This document shows, piece by piece, positions 51,488 to 60,296 of a DNA stretch of 64,000 bases (its first letter is position 1; each line of letters starts with the position of its first letter). Both the position numbers and the translations under genes were made by a program. Below the pieces are notes generated by a model, which saw nothing but the letters and a program-made list of their open reading frames with translations, was not told the DNA's origin and made no database searches. Source of the DNA: CBDAKK01 sp965196605 (GTDB taxonomy: Bacteria; Spirochaetota; Spirochaetia; WTKD01; G963693115); assembly GCA_965196605.1 (NCBI GenBank), contig CBDAKK010000001.1, forward strand, positions 248,001 to 312,000, read 5' to 3'.

Positions 51488-52762
51488 TTATTGTTTATTA
51501 TAGCTTCTATTGTTTGGGACGCGCAGAACATGCAAAAACACCACTCGTCTATACGCAGTACTTTGTGCAAAGTTCTCTGTGTTGCTTTGTTGTGATATGT
51601 CTTCAATGTTGCCAAAAAGTTCTGCATGACGATTTTGTGCATAAAAGTCAAATTCTCCTGAAGGAGTGAAATACGGCACTACTATTTGCACGGAGTCGTA
51701 AGCAATGGTCTGCTTTGACTTCTCTGCAGCTTGCGCATTTATGCCCGAAATGATGATGTAAAAACGCGCAGGGTTTGTAAGTGCATAGAGGTAGAGTCGC
51801 GTTAGCATGGTGTAAGTGGCTTTTATGCGAGTAGGTTTTTGTGGCAACTGCTGCGCATTGAATTCAGAAAATGTCTCTAAAAATGTAAAAGCATTATCAG
51901 CATATCGGCGTATGTAGGTCGGTTCTTTTAAGCCTAAGCGCATACCGTTACTATATGTGGGCAAAAACTGCGCGTCCTCCACGACATTCTGCCCTATGTA
52001 GCTAAGTATTCTAGTAAGTCCCTCAAAAAAATGCTGCTGTACGCGCGCTATTGTAAGAACCTCTTCGTTATGCTCACCAGCGTGCACGGGTAATACCGGC
52101 TGCTCTTCCTCGTCCGTCAGCCCGAGGTACATGGCAAGCTGTCGTGCGCGCTCATAGGCTTTGAAGTTTTTTTTCATAGGCAACATGTTCTGCCATGCTA
52201 CATGCTTGTTTGTAGCCTGCAAAATGTCATCAAATTTCATGCGCAACAAGGATTGTAAGGCAATAGGCACACTCACATGCGCAAAATTGACTATACCGCC
52301 CATATGCACAGCAATGCTACTTATGCCCCGCAGCGCCGAAAATGCAATATTGTATGCGCCCCCATTTTGGAAGTAGTACACAATTTTTTGTAGCTCATAG
52401 TCCTTGTCAAGCATAATGTCCCATGAGCCATAACGTATGTCGGAACTCTCGGCTATGTCGGAATCATTGTGGGGAATAAGACGAATGCGCGCACGCATCT
52501 CTTCCTCCGCATGGTGGGTGTAATACACCAAAAAGCGTGCACCGTTTGATTGCTGAAAAAACTGCGGACTATTTTGTGCATGCTCGTTTATTGCCAATGC
52601 CAAGTCGTCTGTGCTTGCAAGTTGTTTTGCAATAAATTCGCGCATTTCCAACGAAGAAGGCGCGTAGTACACGGCTTGAGCAGCCGCGCTATATGCGGCA
52701 CAACCCAGCATGAGTAGTACTACTATGGACAAGAGCGCGGAACGCGAAGTTTGTTTTTTCAT
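51488..52762 (-). CDS. Exported hypothetical protein
   Basis: About 424 residues, family not recognised. A signal sequence (MKKQTSRSALLSIVVLLMLG) ends in CAAYSAAAQA, which could be either a lipobox (MLGC) or a signal peptidase I site after AQA. The rest is a mixed alpha/beta protein with few cysteines. The frame is open upstream to 52861, but the signal begins at ATG 52762, whose ATGA overlaps the stop of the MerR-like gene, indicating translational coupling. It probably sits in the periplasm or on the envelope. Confidence 0.7.
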   Translation of the reverse strand: MKKQTSRSALLSIVVLLMLGCAAYSAAAQAVYYAPSSLEMREFIAKQLASTDDLALAINEHAQNSPQFFQQSNGARFLVYYTHHAEEEMRARIRLIPHNDSDIAESSDIRYGSWDIMLDKDYELQKIVYYFQNGGAYNIAFSALRGISSIAVHMGGIVNFAHVSVPIALQSLLRMKFDDILQATNKHVAWQNMLPMKKNFKAYERARQLAMYLGLTDEEEQPVLPVHAGEHNEEVLTIARVQQHFFEGLTRILSYIGQNVVEDAQFLPTYSNGMRLGLKEPTYIRRYADNAFTFLETFSEFNAQQLPQKPTRIKATYTMLTRLYLYALTNPARFYIIISGINAQAAEKSKQTIAYDSVQIVVPYFTPSGEFDFYAQNRHAELFGNIEDISQQSNTENFAQSTAYRRVVFLHVLRVPNNRSYNKQ

Positions 52763-53118
52763 ACATTTGTTTTTTGTAAGGCTTTCAACTCCAAAAGAAT
52801 GTGCTGTGCCTTGTGAAGTATGGTTCGTTGCGAGTCTATTTCTTTCAAAATGGGAAAACACTCACTACGTCTTTGAGCATAGCGCAGCTCTTGCAAAAGC
52901 TGAACAAGCGCAGACTCAGCCTGCTTTACGCTGTATTGCTTCTTATTCACAAAGTATTCAAACTGCATGAGCAAGAGTATATCTTTCCACTCATAAAGGC
53001 GCTTTCCATTTTCATCGCGCCACACAGCAAACAAACCACTGTGCGCCTCCCAATATCGTATTACATGCACCTTTACACCTATCATCTGCGAAACTTCTGT
53101 AATGGTGTATTTACGCAT
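52759..53118 (-). CDS. MerR-family-like transcriptional regulator
   Basis: 119 residues. A winged helix-turn-helix at the N-terminus (YTITEVSQMIGVKVHVIRYW, then EWKDILLLMQFEYFV) followed by a helical dimerisation region. No metal-binding cysteine pattern of classical MerR sensors is present, so the signal is unknown. The frame extends upstream to 53175 inside der, but conservation begins at ATG 53118 (MRKYTITEVS). It lies 31 bp after der and overlaps the next gene by four bases. Confidence 0.82.
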   Translation of the reverse strand: MRKYTITEVSQMIGVKVHVIRYWEAHSGLFAVWRDENGKRLYEWKDILLLMQFEYFVNKKQYSVKQAESALVQLLQELRYAQRRSECFPILKEIDSQRTILHKAQHILLELKALQKTNV

Positions 53119-53149
53119 AGTTTTATAGTAGCCTAAGTTGATGCCTGTG

Positions 53150-54511
53150 TTATACGCTATCAATAAATAATACATGAAATGGAACTTCTGTAAACGAATA
53201 CGTCTTGCGAAGTTTGTTTTTAATGTATAGCTGGTAAAACTCTGGAAATAATTTTTTGTTATTTACGCGCACCTTAAATGTAGGAGGCGTACTATCAACT
53301 TGGGAAATATACTTAATCTTTCCGCGCTTGCCTTTTATGAGTGGCGGCGTCTTTTCTTCCACCCATTGTTGCACATGCCTATTAAGGCGCGGAGTTTCTA
53401 TTCTCATACAAAGTTGCTCATGCAAGCGCTTGGCGGTACGCATAATTTCATCCGTGCCAAACCCGGTGCGCGCGCTCACTGGCAGCACTGGAGCATAGTG
53501 TATGTGCGGAAACAAAAAACTCAAACGGTCTTTCTCTGCCTGCAACCTGTTTTTGGTGACCGCAATGATGTCCCACTTATTTAGCGCTACAATAAGCGCC
53601 CTTCCGCGCCGCACAACCAAGGACACAAGCTTTTTATCCTGCTCAGAAAACCCCTCCGTAACATCAACCAGCAACACGACTACGTCGCTCCTCCCTATGG
53701 TCTCTATAGCGCGGTGTATTGAATAATACTCAACGTCATTCTCTATTCTATTTTTGCGGCGTATACCCGCGCTGTCTATGAGCGTGTAATTCCTCCCCTC
53801 ATGAACAAAGTCCTCCTGGGCAATGTCGCGCGTTGTACCCGCTATTTCTGACACCATGCACTGCGAACCCGTTATGCGGTTTACCAAACTCGACTTACCC
53901 GTGTTGGGCTTCCCCAATATCAAAAGCCGCGTGGCGTCCACACGCTCTGCATCCACTGCGCGCGCCTCTTCACCTCCCTGCGCTTCTAAGCCTTCTCCAG
54001 TGTTCACTTCCATGTGCGCGTGCAAATCGCTTATTCTGTCCAAAAGCTCACTGAGGTTTCTCTTGTGCAACGCCGAGACACACACAGCCTCTCCAAAACC
54101 AAGGCGGTGCATGTTTTGCGCCTCCCACGAGCGCTTTTCGTTGTCAACCTTGTTTACCACTAAAATAACAGGCGCATTTCTTTTACGCAGCACCGCCGCT
54201 ATTTCCTCGTCCTCTGCGCTTAAACCCTCCACAGAAACAACAAAAACCACCACGCCTGCAGCTTCGACTGCGCTCATGCTCCGCTCTCTTATAAGCGCAG
54301 CAAAGGTCCCGTAGTCCGTTATGCCGCCCGTGTCCTTGAGCAAAAAGCGCTTGCCATTGTACTCAAACTCACTGGTCGCGCCCTCATGCGTTACGCCACG
54401 CACCTCATGCGTAATGGCAACGCGCCTATTCAAAAGTGCATTAAACAACGTAGACTTTCCCACATTTGGGCACCCCACCAGCGCGACATGCCGTAACTTT
54501 TCTTTCATCAT
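53150..54511 (-). CDS. der: GTPase Der (EngA)
   Basis: 453 residues with two tandem GTPase domains, unique to Der, needed for 50S subunit assembly. The first G1 is GCPNVGKST (residues 13-21) with DTGG and NKVD; the second G1 is GKPNTGKSS near residue 199 with DSAGIRRK and NKWD. A KH-like C-terminal domain ends the protein (KYISQVDSTPPTFKVRVNNK). Between the domains an acidic linker of about 30 residues is present. The start MMKEK has AGG about five bases upstream. Confidence 0.97.
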   Translation of the reverse strand: MMKEKLRHVALVGCPNVGKSTLFNALLNRRVAITHEVRGVTHEGATSEFEYNGKRFLLKDTGGITDYGTFAALIRERSMSAVEAAGVVVFVVSVEGLSAEDEEIAAVLRKRNAPVILVVNKVDNEKRSWEAQNMHRLGFGEAVCVSALHKRNLSELLDRISDLHAHMEVNTGEGLEAQGGEEARAVDAERVDATRLLILGKPNTGKSSLVNRITGSQCMVSEIAGTTRDIAQEDFVHEGRNYTLIDSAGIRRKNRIENDVEYYSIHRAIETIGRSDVVVLLVDVTEGFSEQDKKLVSLVVRRGRALIVALNKWDIIAVTKNRLQAEKDRLSFLFPHIHYAPVLPVSARTGFGTDEIMRTAKRLHEQLCMRIETPRLNRHVQQWVEEKTPPLIKGKRGKIKYISQVDSTPPTFKVRVNNKKLFPEFYQLYIKNKLRKTYSFTEVPFHVLFIDSV

Positions 54512-54564
54512 ATATACCTATAGCCTATTATTCATATGAGTATGCAATAAAACACATACCTATT

Positions 54565-56292
54565 TTAGCGCGGCGCAGTCTCGTGTAAAAATTCCTCAAC
54601 CTGTTTTTGCACTGCATTGACAGACGTGCTCATAACCGCCTTTTCAAACAAGGTGCGTGCGTCTGAGACCTTAAGAGCGGTAGCATGGGCTATGACCTGC
54701 GAAAGCTGAAATGGCACTACGCTAAAATTGCGAAGCCCTGCGCCCAGAAGCAAGGCAATGGAATTCATGTCGCTTGCCATTTCGCCGCACATGGTAATAG
54801 GCATTGCAAGCGTAAAGGCCTTATGAAGAATATCCCGCAGCACACGCAAAAACGCAGGTTGAAAATACGAATACAAATAACTCACGCTTGCATTGTTCCT
54901 ATCCGCGGCCATGGTGTACTGCAACAAATCATTTGTCCCTATAGACCAAAAGTCGCAGTGCGGCGCAATATCCTCAAGCATGTAGAGCAGCGAAGGCACT
55001 TCAAGCATAATGCCAAACTCTATGCGCGTGCTTCCTTCACCTAACTCTGACCGCATGGACTCATACGCCTTTTCGTACAACTCCTTGGTCTCTAAAAACT
55101 CCTCAAGCGTCGACACCATGGGTATTAAAATACGCAAGAGACCATGCGGCGAGGCCTTTATGAGCATTTGCAACTGCCTATAAAACAAGTTACGGTTTCC
55201 CAAGGCAAAGCGTATGCCTCTATACCCCAAAAGCGGGTTTTCCTCTTCAAACTGCTGCATAGAAGCGGGCACTTTATCACCGCCTATATCTATGGTGCGT
55301 ATAGTAACAGGACGCCCATCCATATGCGAAAGTATTTGAGAATATACCTCGTATTGGTATTTGTGGCTATGGTGAATAGACACATCCGAGAGAAAAAACT
55401 CCGTTCTAAAAAGCCCTATGCCATCTGCAAATTGCAAAGCATTCGACTGCAACTCTTCCAAAACATCTATGTTTAACTCAAAAGAAAGCCGCTGTTCATC
55501 CACGCTCATATGCTTCATATGCCGCGCCTGTTCTTCTAAAACTTGCGTTTGATGCGCCTCATCCCTTGCAATCTCGTCATACTGCGTAATAACAGAGGCA
55601 TTCGCCTGCAAAATAACCTGCCCCGAATGCGCATTAAGTACAATGGTTTGCCCCTCATGCACCAAATCCAAGACATCTGATGCGTTTACAACCATAGGAA
55701 TGCCCAGCGCTCTGGCAACAATGGCAGTGTGAGAAGTTTTACCCCCTTGCTCTAACACAATACCCCTAATACACTCACGCGGATACTGAAGCAGCTGTGA
55801 AGCAAACAGCGTGTTTGTTACAATAATGCAGGGCTCTGTTATGCCCTTTACGTGTTTTGTAGGCTCATTTTTCAAGTAGGCTATAATGCGCAACATGATA
55901 TCGTGAATATCCTTTGTACGCTCCCGTAACACCGCGTCATCTGAAGTACCTAGTTTTTTTGCATAAGACTTCATGGTCTGATGCACCGCCCATTCGGCAT
56001 TGTGATTATGGCTTTCAATACTACGCGTTACCTTTGCATGAAACTCCGTATCATTGATTATGAGCAAATACGTCTCAAGTATTTCCTCTGTTATCTTATG
56101 CTCTTCCTTATCTTGTATTGCCCGCAAATCCGTGTCAACCTTTGGCAATGCATCGTGAAAACGCCGTTGCTCTTCTGCTACGCTGTGAGGCTGTATGAAA
56201 TATTGCGGTATGTTCAAGCTAGAATTAGATACAACATGGGCCTTGCCCACAATAGTCCCCGGCGAAACGGGAATTGCATGTATTACTTCCAT
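54565..56292 (-). CDS. ptsI: PTS enzyme I (phosphoenolpyruvate-protein phosphotransferase)
   Basis: 575 residues from ATG 56292. The phosphorylated histidine is in GGKTSHTAIVARALGIPMVV (His188), the PEP-binding barrel carries GIGLFRTEFFLSD, RTIDIGGDK, NPLLGYRGIRFAL, FGIMLEVPSL and the catalytic CGEMASD. It transfers phosphate from PEP to HPr. No HPr or sugar permease gene is nearby; treponemes are known to carry incomplete PTS sets with a likely regulatory role. The frame also has a GTG at 56319, but a -10 box TATACT lies eight bases before 56292, so the shorter form with a leaderless message is preferred. Confidence 0.95.
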   Translation of the reverse strand: MEVIHAIPVSPGTIVGKAHVVSNSSLNIPQYFIQPHSVAEEQRRFHDALPKVDTDLRAIQDKEEHKITEEILETYLLIINDTEFHAKVTRSIESHNHNAEWAVHQTMKSYAKKLGTSDDAVLRERTKDIHDIMLRIIAYLKNEPTKHVKGITEPCIIVTNTLFASQLLQYPRECIRGIVLEQGGKTSHTAIVARALGIPMVVNASDVLDLVHEGQTIVLNAHSGQVILQANASVITQYDEIARDEAHQTQVLEEQARHMKHMSVDEQRLSFELNIDVLEELQSNALQFADGIGLFRTEFFLSDVSIHHSHKYQYEVYSQILSHMDGRPVTIRTIDIGGDKVPASMQQFEEENPLLGYRGIRFALGNRNLFYRQLQMLIKASPHGLLRILIPMVSTLEEFLETKELYEKAYESMRSELGEGSTRIEFGIMLEVPSLLYMLEDIAPHCDFWSIGTNDLLQYTMAADRNNASVSYLYSYFQPAFLRVLRDILHKAFTLAMPITMCGEMASDMNSIALLLGAGLRNFSVVPFQLSQVIAHATALKVSDARTLFEKAVMSTSVNAVQKQVEEFLHETAPR

Positions 56293-56300
56293 TACTTTAT

Positions 56301-56306
56301 AGTATA
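56301..56306 (-). promoter_or_regulatory. -10 box immediately before ptsI
   Basis: TATACT is separated by eight bases from the ATG at 56292. No good -35 box. Confidence 0.4.
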
Positions 56307-56744
56307 CCACGAATTTCACCCGCCGTTCTTCCCCGTGCCTGCAGTTGTGTGCGCATCTTATGCGGGCTTCGCTACGTGTCCCTTAAGTGATACGCTGCGT
56401 GTCGCATAAGGGGTTCGCTAGGATCCACTTATGTGGTTCGTACGTATCGCAAAAGCGGTACGCTGCGTCTCTCATGCGGGCTTCGCTGCGTGAATATGAC
56501 GCTCTTGTGCGCTCCACGCAAACTATCGCAGTTTTGCTTATGAATACCTCTTGCTCTGTCCATCGGGCGGCTGTCATGCTTTCGCGTCCTCGACTTTTTT
56601 GCATCCATACAACCGTGCCATGGATGGTGCGGAAAGAATTTATACAACATCGCATCAGCAAAATTGCGTCTGGCGTGCCCTTGCGTAGAACTACGCATTT
56701 TGCGTCTGTTATCTTAGTCATTACTGCTTTAGCACACAGCATGT

Positions 56745-57187
56745 TTTTGCTATAAGCTCCATCTCTGTGTCGCACCGTCCATGGCGCCCCCTCAGCCCCG
56801 TCCATTGGGGCGGTCGTTTGCTCCGCTCCATTTAACGTTTCTAGCCGTTCACGCTTCGCATTCTCGACTCTTTTTTTGGTTTTTTTTTTCTCTTTTTGAT
56901 GCAAGTTCCATGTTTGCACCGCACAGCGGTGCTTATGCAATAGTTGGCATCCCCTCGCTTCGCTCGTGAGCGTCCTCACAGCCGTCCCATGGACGGGACG
57001 CATTGGCTGCCAAGGATGGTAAAAAAGAAAAGAAAGAACGGCCATCCGAATAGATAGCGTATTTACAATAGCTGCTTGGCAACAAACAGCGTGAGCAACA
57101 CATTGCGTGAGCCATGGCATAGCCCTCGCGCGCGTAAGCGCAACACCGCGTCTTACCCAAGGGGGGTGTGGGGGCAGCACCCCCACT
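56745..57187. repeat. Rearranged composite element with R1, copy E
   Basis: R2 in inverted orientation (GCTATAAGCTCCATCTCTGT ... GTTTCTAGCCGTTC), then R1 forward, then the other end of R2 (GGCTGCCAAGGATGGTAAAA) and the R3 hairpin forward (GGGGGCAGCACCCCC). The order differs from copies A, C and D, showing recombination among copies. Confidence 0.65.
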
Positions 57188-57250
57188 ACTACTTACCTAG
57201 TGCCCATAACGTACTTGACCAATTATATTCAACTGTAGTTTACTAATAAC

Positions 57251-57430
57251 ATGGCAGTACCAAAGTTTAGAGCATCAAAATCAAGAACATCGCGTAAGCA
57301 TTCTATTAACAGCAAGCTTGCGCTTCCAAAACTCATAATGAGCGACTCAGGTGACCTTGTGTTGAGACACCGTCTCGACGAAGCCACGGGTATGTATAGA
57401 GATAAACAAATAATAGAAGATAAAGAATAA
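57251..57430 (+). CDS. rpmF: 50S ribosomal protein L32
   Basis: 59 residues, a normal size. It begins MAVPKFRASKSRTSRKHSIN and has the typical basic N-terminus; the usual zinc-binding cysteines are absent, as in the cysteine-free form of L32. It precedes acpP by 20 bp, the common rpmF-(fatty-acid gene) linkage. No clear ribosome-binding site. Confidence 0.93.
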   Translation: MAVPKFRASKSRTSRKHSINSKLALPKLIMSDSGDLVLRHRLDEATGMYRDKQIIEDKE

Positions 57431-57450
57431 TTATATTTTAGGAGGACTTA

Positions 57451-57684
57451 ATGTCAGACACATTAGAAAAGGTCAAAGCAGTTATTGTAGACCGTCTTGA
57501 GGTTGATGCGGGTAAGGTTTCTTTAGACGCAAGTTTTATAGAAGACTTAGGAGCAGACAGCCTTGATACTTATGAACTTCTTCAAGGTTTGGAGCAAGAG
57601 TTCAGTATCAGTATTGCAGAAGATGAAGCGCAAAACTTTAAAACCGTTAAAGATGTTGTTCAATATATAGACAATCAAAAATGA
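57451..57684 (+). CDS. acpP: Acyl carrier protein
   Basis: 77 residues, acidic. Ser37 in the motif GADSLDTYEL takes the phosphopantetheine arm that carries growing fatty acids. AGGAGG stands seven bases before the ATG. It is co-transcribed with rpmF and followed by a terminator. Confidence 0.97.
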   Translation: MSDTLEKVKAVIVDRLEVDAGKVSLDASFIEDLGADSLDTYELLQGLEQEFSISIAEDEAQNFKTVKDVVQYIDNQK

Positions 57685-57718
57685 TGCGTCCGTTGCGTAT
57701 CAGCATCTATCGATAATT

Positions 57719-57752
57719 AAAAGCATATGTCTTAGTGCATATGCTTTTTTTA
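57719..57752 (+). terminator. Terminator after acpP
   Basis: AAGCATATG and CATATGCTT form a nine-pair stem with an eight-base loop, followed by seven T residues. Confidence 0.9.
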
Positions 57753-57846
57753 TGCATGGAGCCCGCCGTTCTTTGGTTAATCGAGCAATGTATGTATAGC
57801 AAGCGCGATACAGGTATTTCACCACAAACGAAAGAGTCATGTTGCC

Positions 57847-58809
57847 GTGAATAAGCGCCTACAAGTTCTAAAAAGCCATTGTAAGAAATACGTAATACCT
57901 CTACGTTTTTCACGACGTCACCTTGCGCTTTTAGACCTCGCCTGCACACACAAGTCCTACAACTGGCGGCAAGCACCTACAAAAGAACTGGGGCTCATGA
58001 GTCCCACCCATAGTGTGCAATCAGGCGTACAAAAAATACGCAGTGGTTTCTTCCATGCCTTGCGCTGCGCTTTTGTAAAACGCAAGGGGTATTACGCAAA
58101 ACAAAGGCTCAGCATAACAGAAATACGCCTTATCACTACCGCACAAAACAATGAGCAATTAGAATTCTTAGGCGACTCAGTGCTCAGCATGATCATAACG
58201 CAATACCTCATGAGGCGTTTCCCCAATAAGTCGGAAGGCTTCCTCTCACGCGTCAAATCCTACGCAGTGTCTCGAAATGCGCTTTACTACGTGGCGTCAC
58301 AGTTACAATTGCACCTCATATTTACATGCGATGCTTCAGTAGCTCAGTCATTACCCTTGGACGCCATGCAGGCACCTCCCGCGTTTGCCTCACTTGGCAG
58401 AAGTCCGGAATCTCAAATTCACGCGCCTTTGGCAAATGCCGTTGAAGCTGTAATAGGCGCGATATACATTTCACAAGGCATGAACAAAACCCACAAGTTC
58501 ATCATCAAGCACTTTGCGCCCATTATCAATTCAGTTATAGAGGGTACACACCACAGAGATTATAAGTCGATGTTGCAACATTACACACAGTCGACCTACG
58601 GACTAAAACCGATATATAGCATTGTACGCGTAAGTGGACCTCAACATGAAAAAAAATACACGGTGACGGTGCGCATAGAGAATGGTGATAAAACCATTGC
58701 GCACAGCTTTAATAGCAACGAAGCGCACAACAAAAAACAAGCAGAACAGGACGCAGCAAAGGCTGCATGTAGCGCTTTGAAGGTGGAAGAAAACGAAGTT
58801 TTATTTTGA
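57847..58809 (+). CDS. rnc: Ribonuclease III with two insertions
   Basis: 320 residues against about 225-250 usual. RNase III cuts double-stranded RNA in rRNA maturation. The signature NEQLEFLGDS is at residues 102-111, Asp110 and Glu200 (NAVEAVIGAIY) are the metal ligands, and a dsRNA-binding domain fills the last 85 residues (DYKSMLQHYTQSTYGLKPIY, KKQAEQDAAKAACSAL). Between the first helix (THKSYN) and the signature lie about 55 extra residues rich in basic and aromatic amino acids (RSGFFHALRCAFVKRKGYYA); another 20 or so extra residues lie around 165-190. The GTG start at 57847 is weakly supported. Confidence 0.93.
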   Translation: MNKRLQVLKSHCKKYVIPLRFSRRHLALLDLACTHKSYNWRQAPTKELGLMSPTHSVQSGVQKIRSGFFHALRCAFVKRKGYYAKQRLSITEIRLITTAQNNEQLEFLGDSVLSMIITQYLMRRFPNKSEGFLSRVKSYAVSRNALYYVASQLQLHLIFTCDASVAQSLPLDAMQAPPAFASLGRSPESQIHAPLANAVEAVIGAIYISQGMNKTHKFIIKHFAPIINSVIEGTHHRDYKSMLQHYTQSTYGLKPIYSIVRVSGPQHEKKYTVTVRIENGDKTIAHSFNSNEAHNKKQAEQDAAKAACSALKVEENEVLF

Positions 58810-58888
58810 ATAGACGGCATGGTTTATAAGGCGGAATTTGATGGCATGCAATAAAGCTTGAGTTCCTCATGCTGCTTATAACACTGCG

Positions 58889-60250
58889 TTACGGAATTTT
58901 CATGCTTGTAACGTATTCTAAAAGCATGCACGGGTCATTTTTTTCAGGGTGAACACTCACCCAACGCATAAGAGTTTTTTTAAGATCACCAAGCCATTTG
59001 CCCGGCTTTCTCTGCAAGTGTTGTGCTATAGTACTACCACTTATGCGTAACTCCGCTGGTGATTGCACCACCGACCCTGGCGCAGCAATGCATTCGCGTA
59101 GGTATTCACCACACAGGCCAAGCTGCTCCATGGACACAGTGCCCGACCATGCGCTCCTTTGCGCCATGTGAAAAACAAGCAGGTCATATGCATGTTCTAG
59201 GCCTATCAGGGTTATCAAAAGCCGCAGCCGCCTTTGAGAAAAGCCACTGTGCTTTTTATAGAGCATGATGTCGTTGCTACGCAACAGGAGCAGAATTCGG
59301 GATAGGTCTCTTTTGCGTAGCTTGAGTGTAGTATAGGCCTCATTCGCTCGCTCCGCAGCAGCTTTTGCTACTGCCTCGTTTTTTTCAAGGCGTTTGGGCA
59401 AAAAGAGCGCAGCATGCGCGAGCACTTCTCGCATTTTCTCATTGGGCATAAAAGGCACGTGATCTATGGCGCGCAAAAGCAAAGCGGTATCAGTGTAAGC
59501 GTAATCATGCGCATTACCCTCATGCGCTGCAGCAGCATTAGAAAATATAAAAGAATACAAATGCGTCTCTTGCAAAAGCACATAGCCTTTTTCAGCATGC
59601 AAAGAACGTAGTATTTTTTGAAGCTCTTGCGCAATGCGCTCTCGTGATATGTGCTGAATAAGATGCGCGCATTCGCGTATGGCATTGATGCTAGGCGCAT
59701 CTATTTCAAAAGACAATGTTGTTGCAAAGCGCACGCAGCGCATCATGCGTAGTCCGTCTTCTGTAAAACGCGCACTTGGTGTGCCCACGCAACGTATGAG
59801 TTTGCGCGCCATGTCAGCCTGCCCCTCATAGGGGTCATGCAATGCTCCATTGTTTAAGTCTAAAGCCACGGCGTTTATGGTAAAGTCGCGGCGCGCAAGA
59901 TCAGAGACCAAAGAGGTGGTGAAACTCACGCTATCGGGTTGCCTAAAGTTGCTGTAGCCTTGGTCTGTTCTGTACGTGGTAATTTCAAAACTCTCGCCAT
60001 TCCATAAAACAGTTATGGTGCCATGCTGTAGCCCCGTCGCAATGGTGCGCTTACATATGCGCATTACATCCTCAGGTAAGGCATTAGTAGCAAAGTCTAT
60101 GTCGTGTACTTCACGTCCAATAAGCGCGTCTCGCACAGCACCACCTACCGCGTAAAGTTCAAAGTCGTTATGCGCAAAATGTGCACTAATTTCATAAGCT
60201 GCCTTGGGAAAGGCTTGAGCAATTTTGGAGTACGCAAATTGTACAGACAT
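58889..60250 (-). CDS. CCA-adding tRNA nucleotidyltransferase / poly(A) polymerase family
   Basis: 453 residues. The class II nucleotidyltransferase head has VGGAVRDALIG and DIDFATNALPED (Asp50 and Asp52 metal ligands), then RRDFTINAVALDL and RFTEDGLRMMRCVRFATTL. The C-terminal half is helical. It completes tRNA 3' ends, which fits the absence of encoded CCA in the three tRNA genes here. No good ribosome-binding site before ATG 60250. It is 46 bp downstream of the glycosyltransferase gene. Confidence 0.93.
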   Translation of the reverse strand: MSVQFAYSKIAQAFPKAAYEISAHFAHNDFELYAVGGAVRDALIGREVHDIDFATNALPEDVMRICKRTIATGLQHGTITVLWNGESFEITTYRTDQGYSNFRQPDSVSFTTSLVSDLARRDFTINAVALDLNNGALHDPYEGQADMARKLIRCVGTPSARFTEDGLRMMRCVRFATTLSFEIDAPSINAIRECAHLIQHISRERIAQELQKILRSLHAEKGYVLLQETHLYSFIFSNAAAAHEGNAHDYAYTDTALLLRAIDHVPFMPNEKMREVLAHAALFLPKRLEKNEAVAKAAAERANEAYTTLKLRKRDLSRILLLLRSNDIMLYKKHSGFSQRRLRLLITLIGLEHAYDLLVFHMAQRSAWSGTVSMEQLGLCGEYLRECIAAPGSVVQSPAELRISGSTIAQHLQRKPGKWLGDLKKTLMRWVSVHPEKNDPCMLLEYVTSMKIP

Positions 60251-60296
60251 GGCAATCTAAAAAAACTACAATGTAGTTTACAATATCTACGGTAGC

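Larger units (their letters stand above)
56293..57250. other. Gene-free stretch of repeats between ptsI and rpmF
   Basis: The first 200 bp (56345-56520) hold a degenerate unit based on ATGCGGGCTTCGCTGCGTG. Further on are an inverted R2 part (56745-56870), R1 (56898-56999) and a forward R3 hairpin (57090-57187). No frame here looks like a protein. The last 60 bases probably hold the rpmF promoter (TTGACC near 57214). Confidence 0.65.

Noticed and set aside
56383..57186. 267-codon minus frame between ptsI and rpmF
   Set aside because: It runs through R1-R3 repeats and has no protein-like features.
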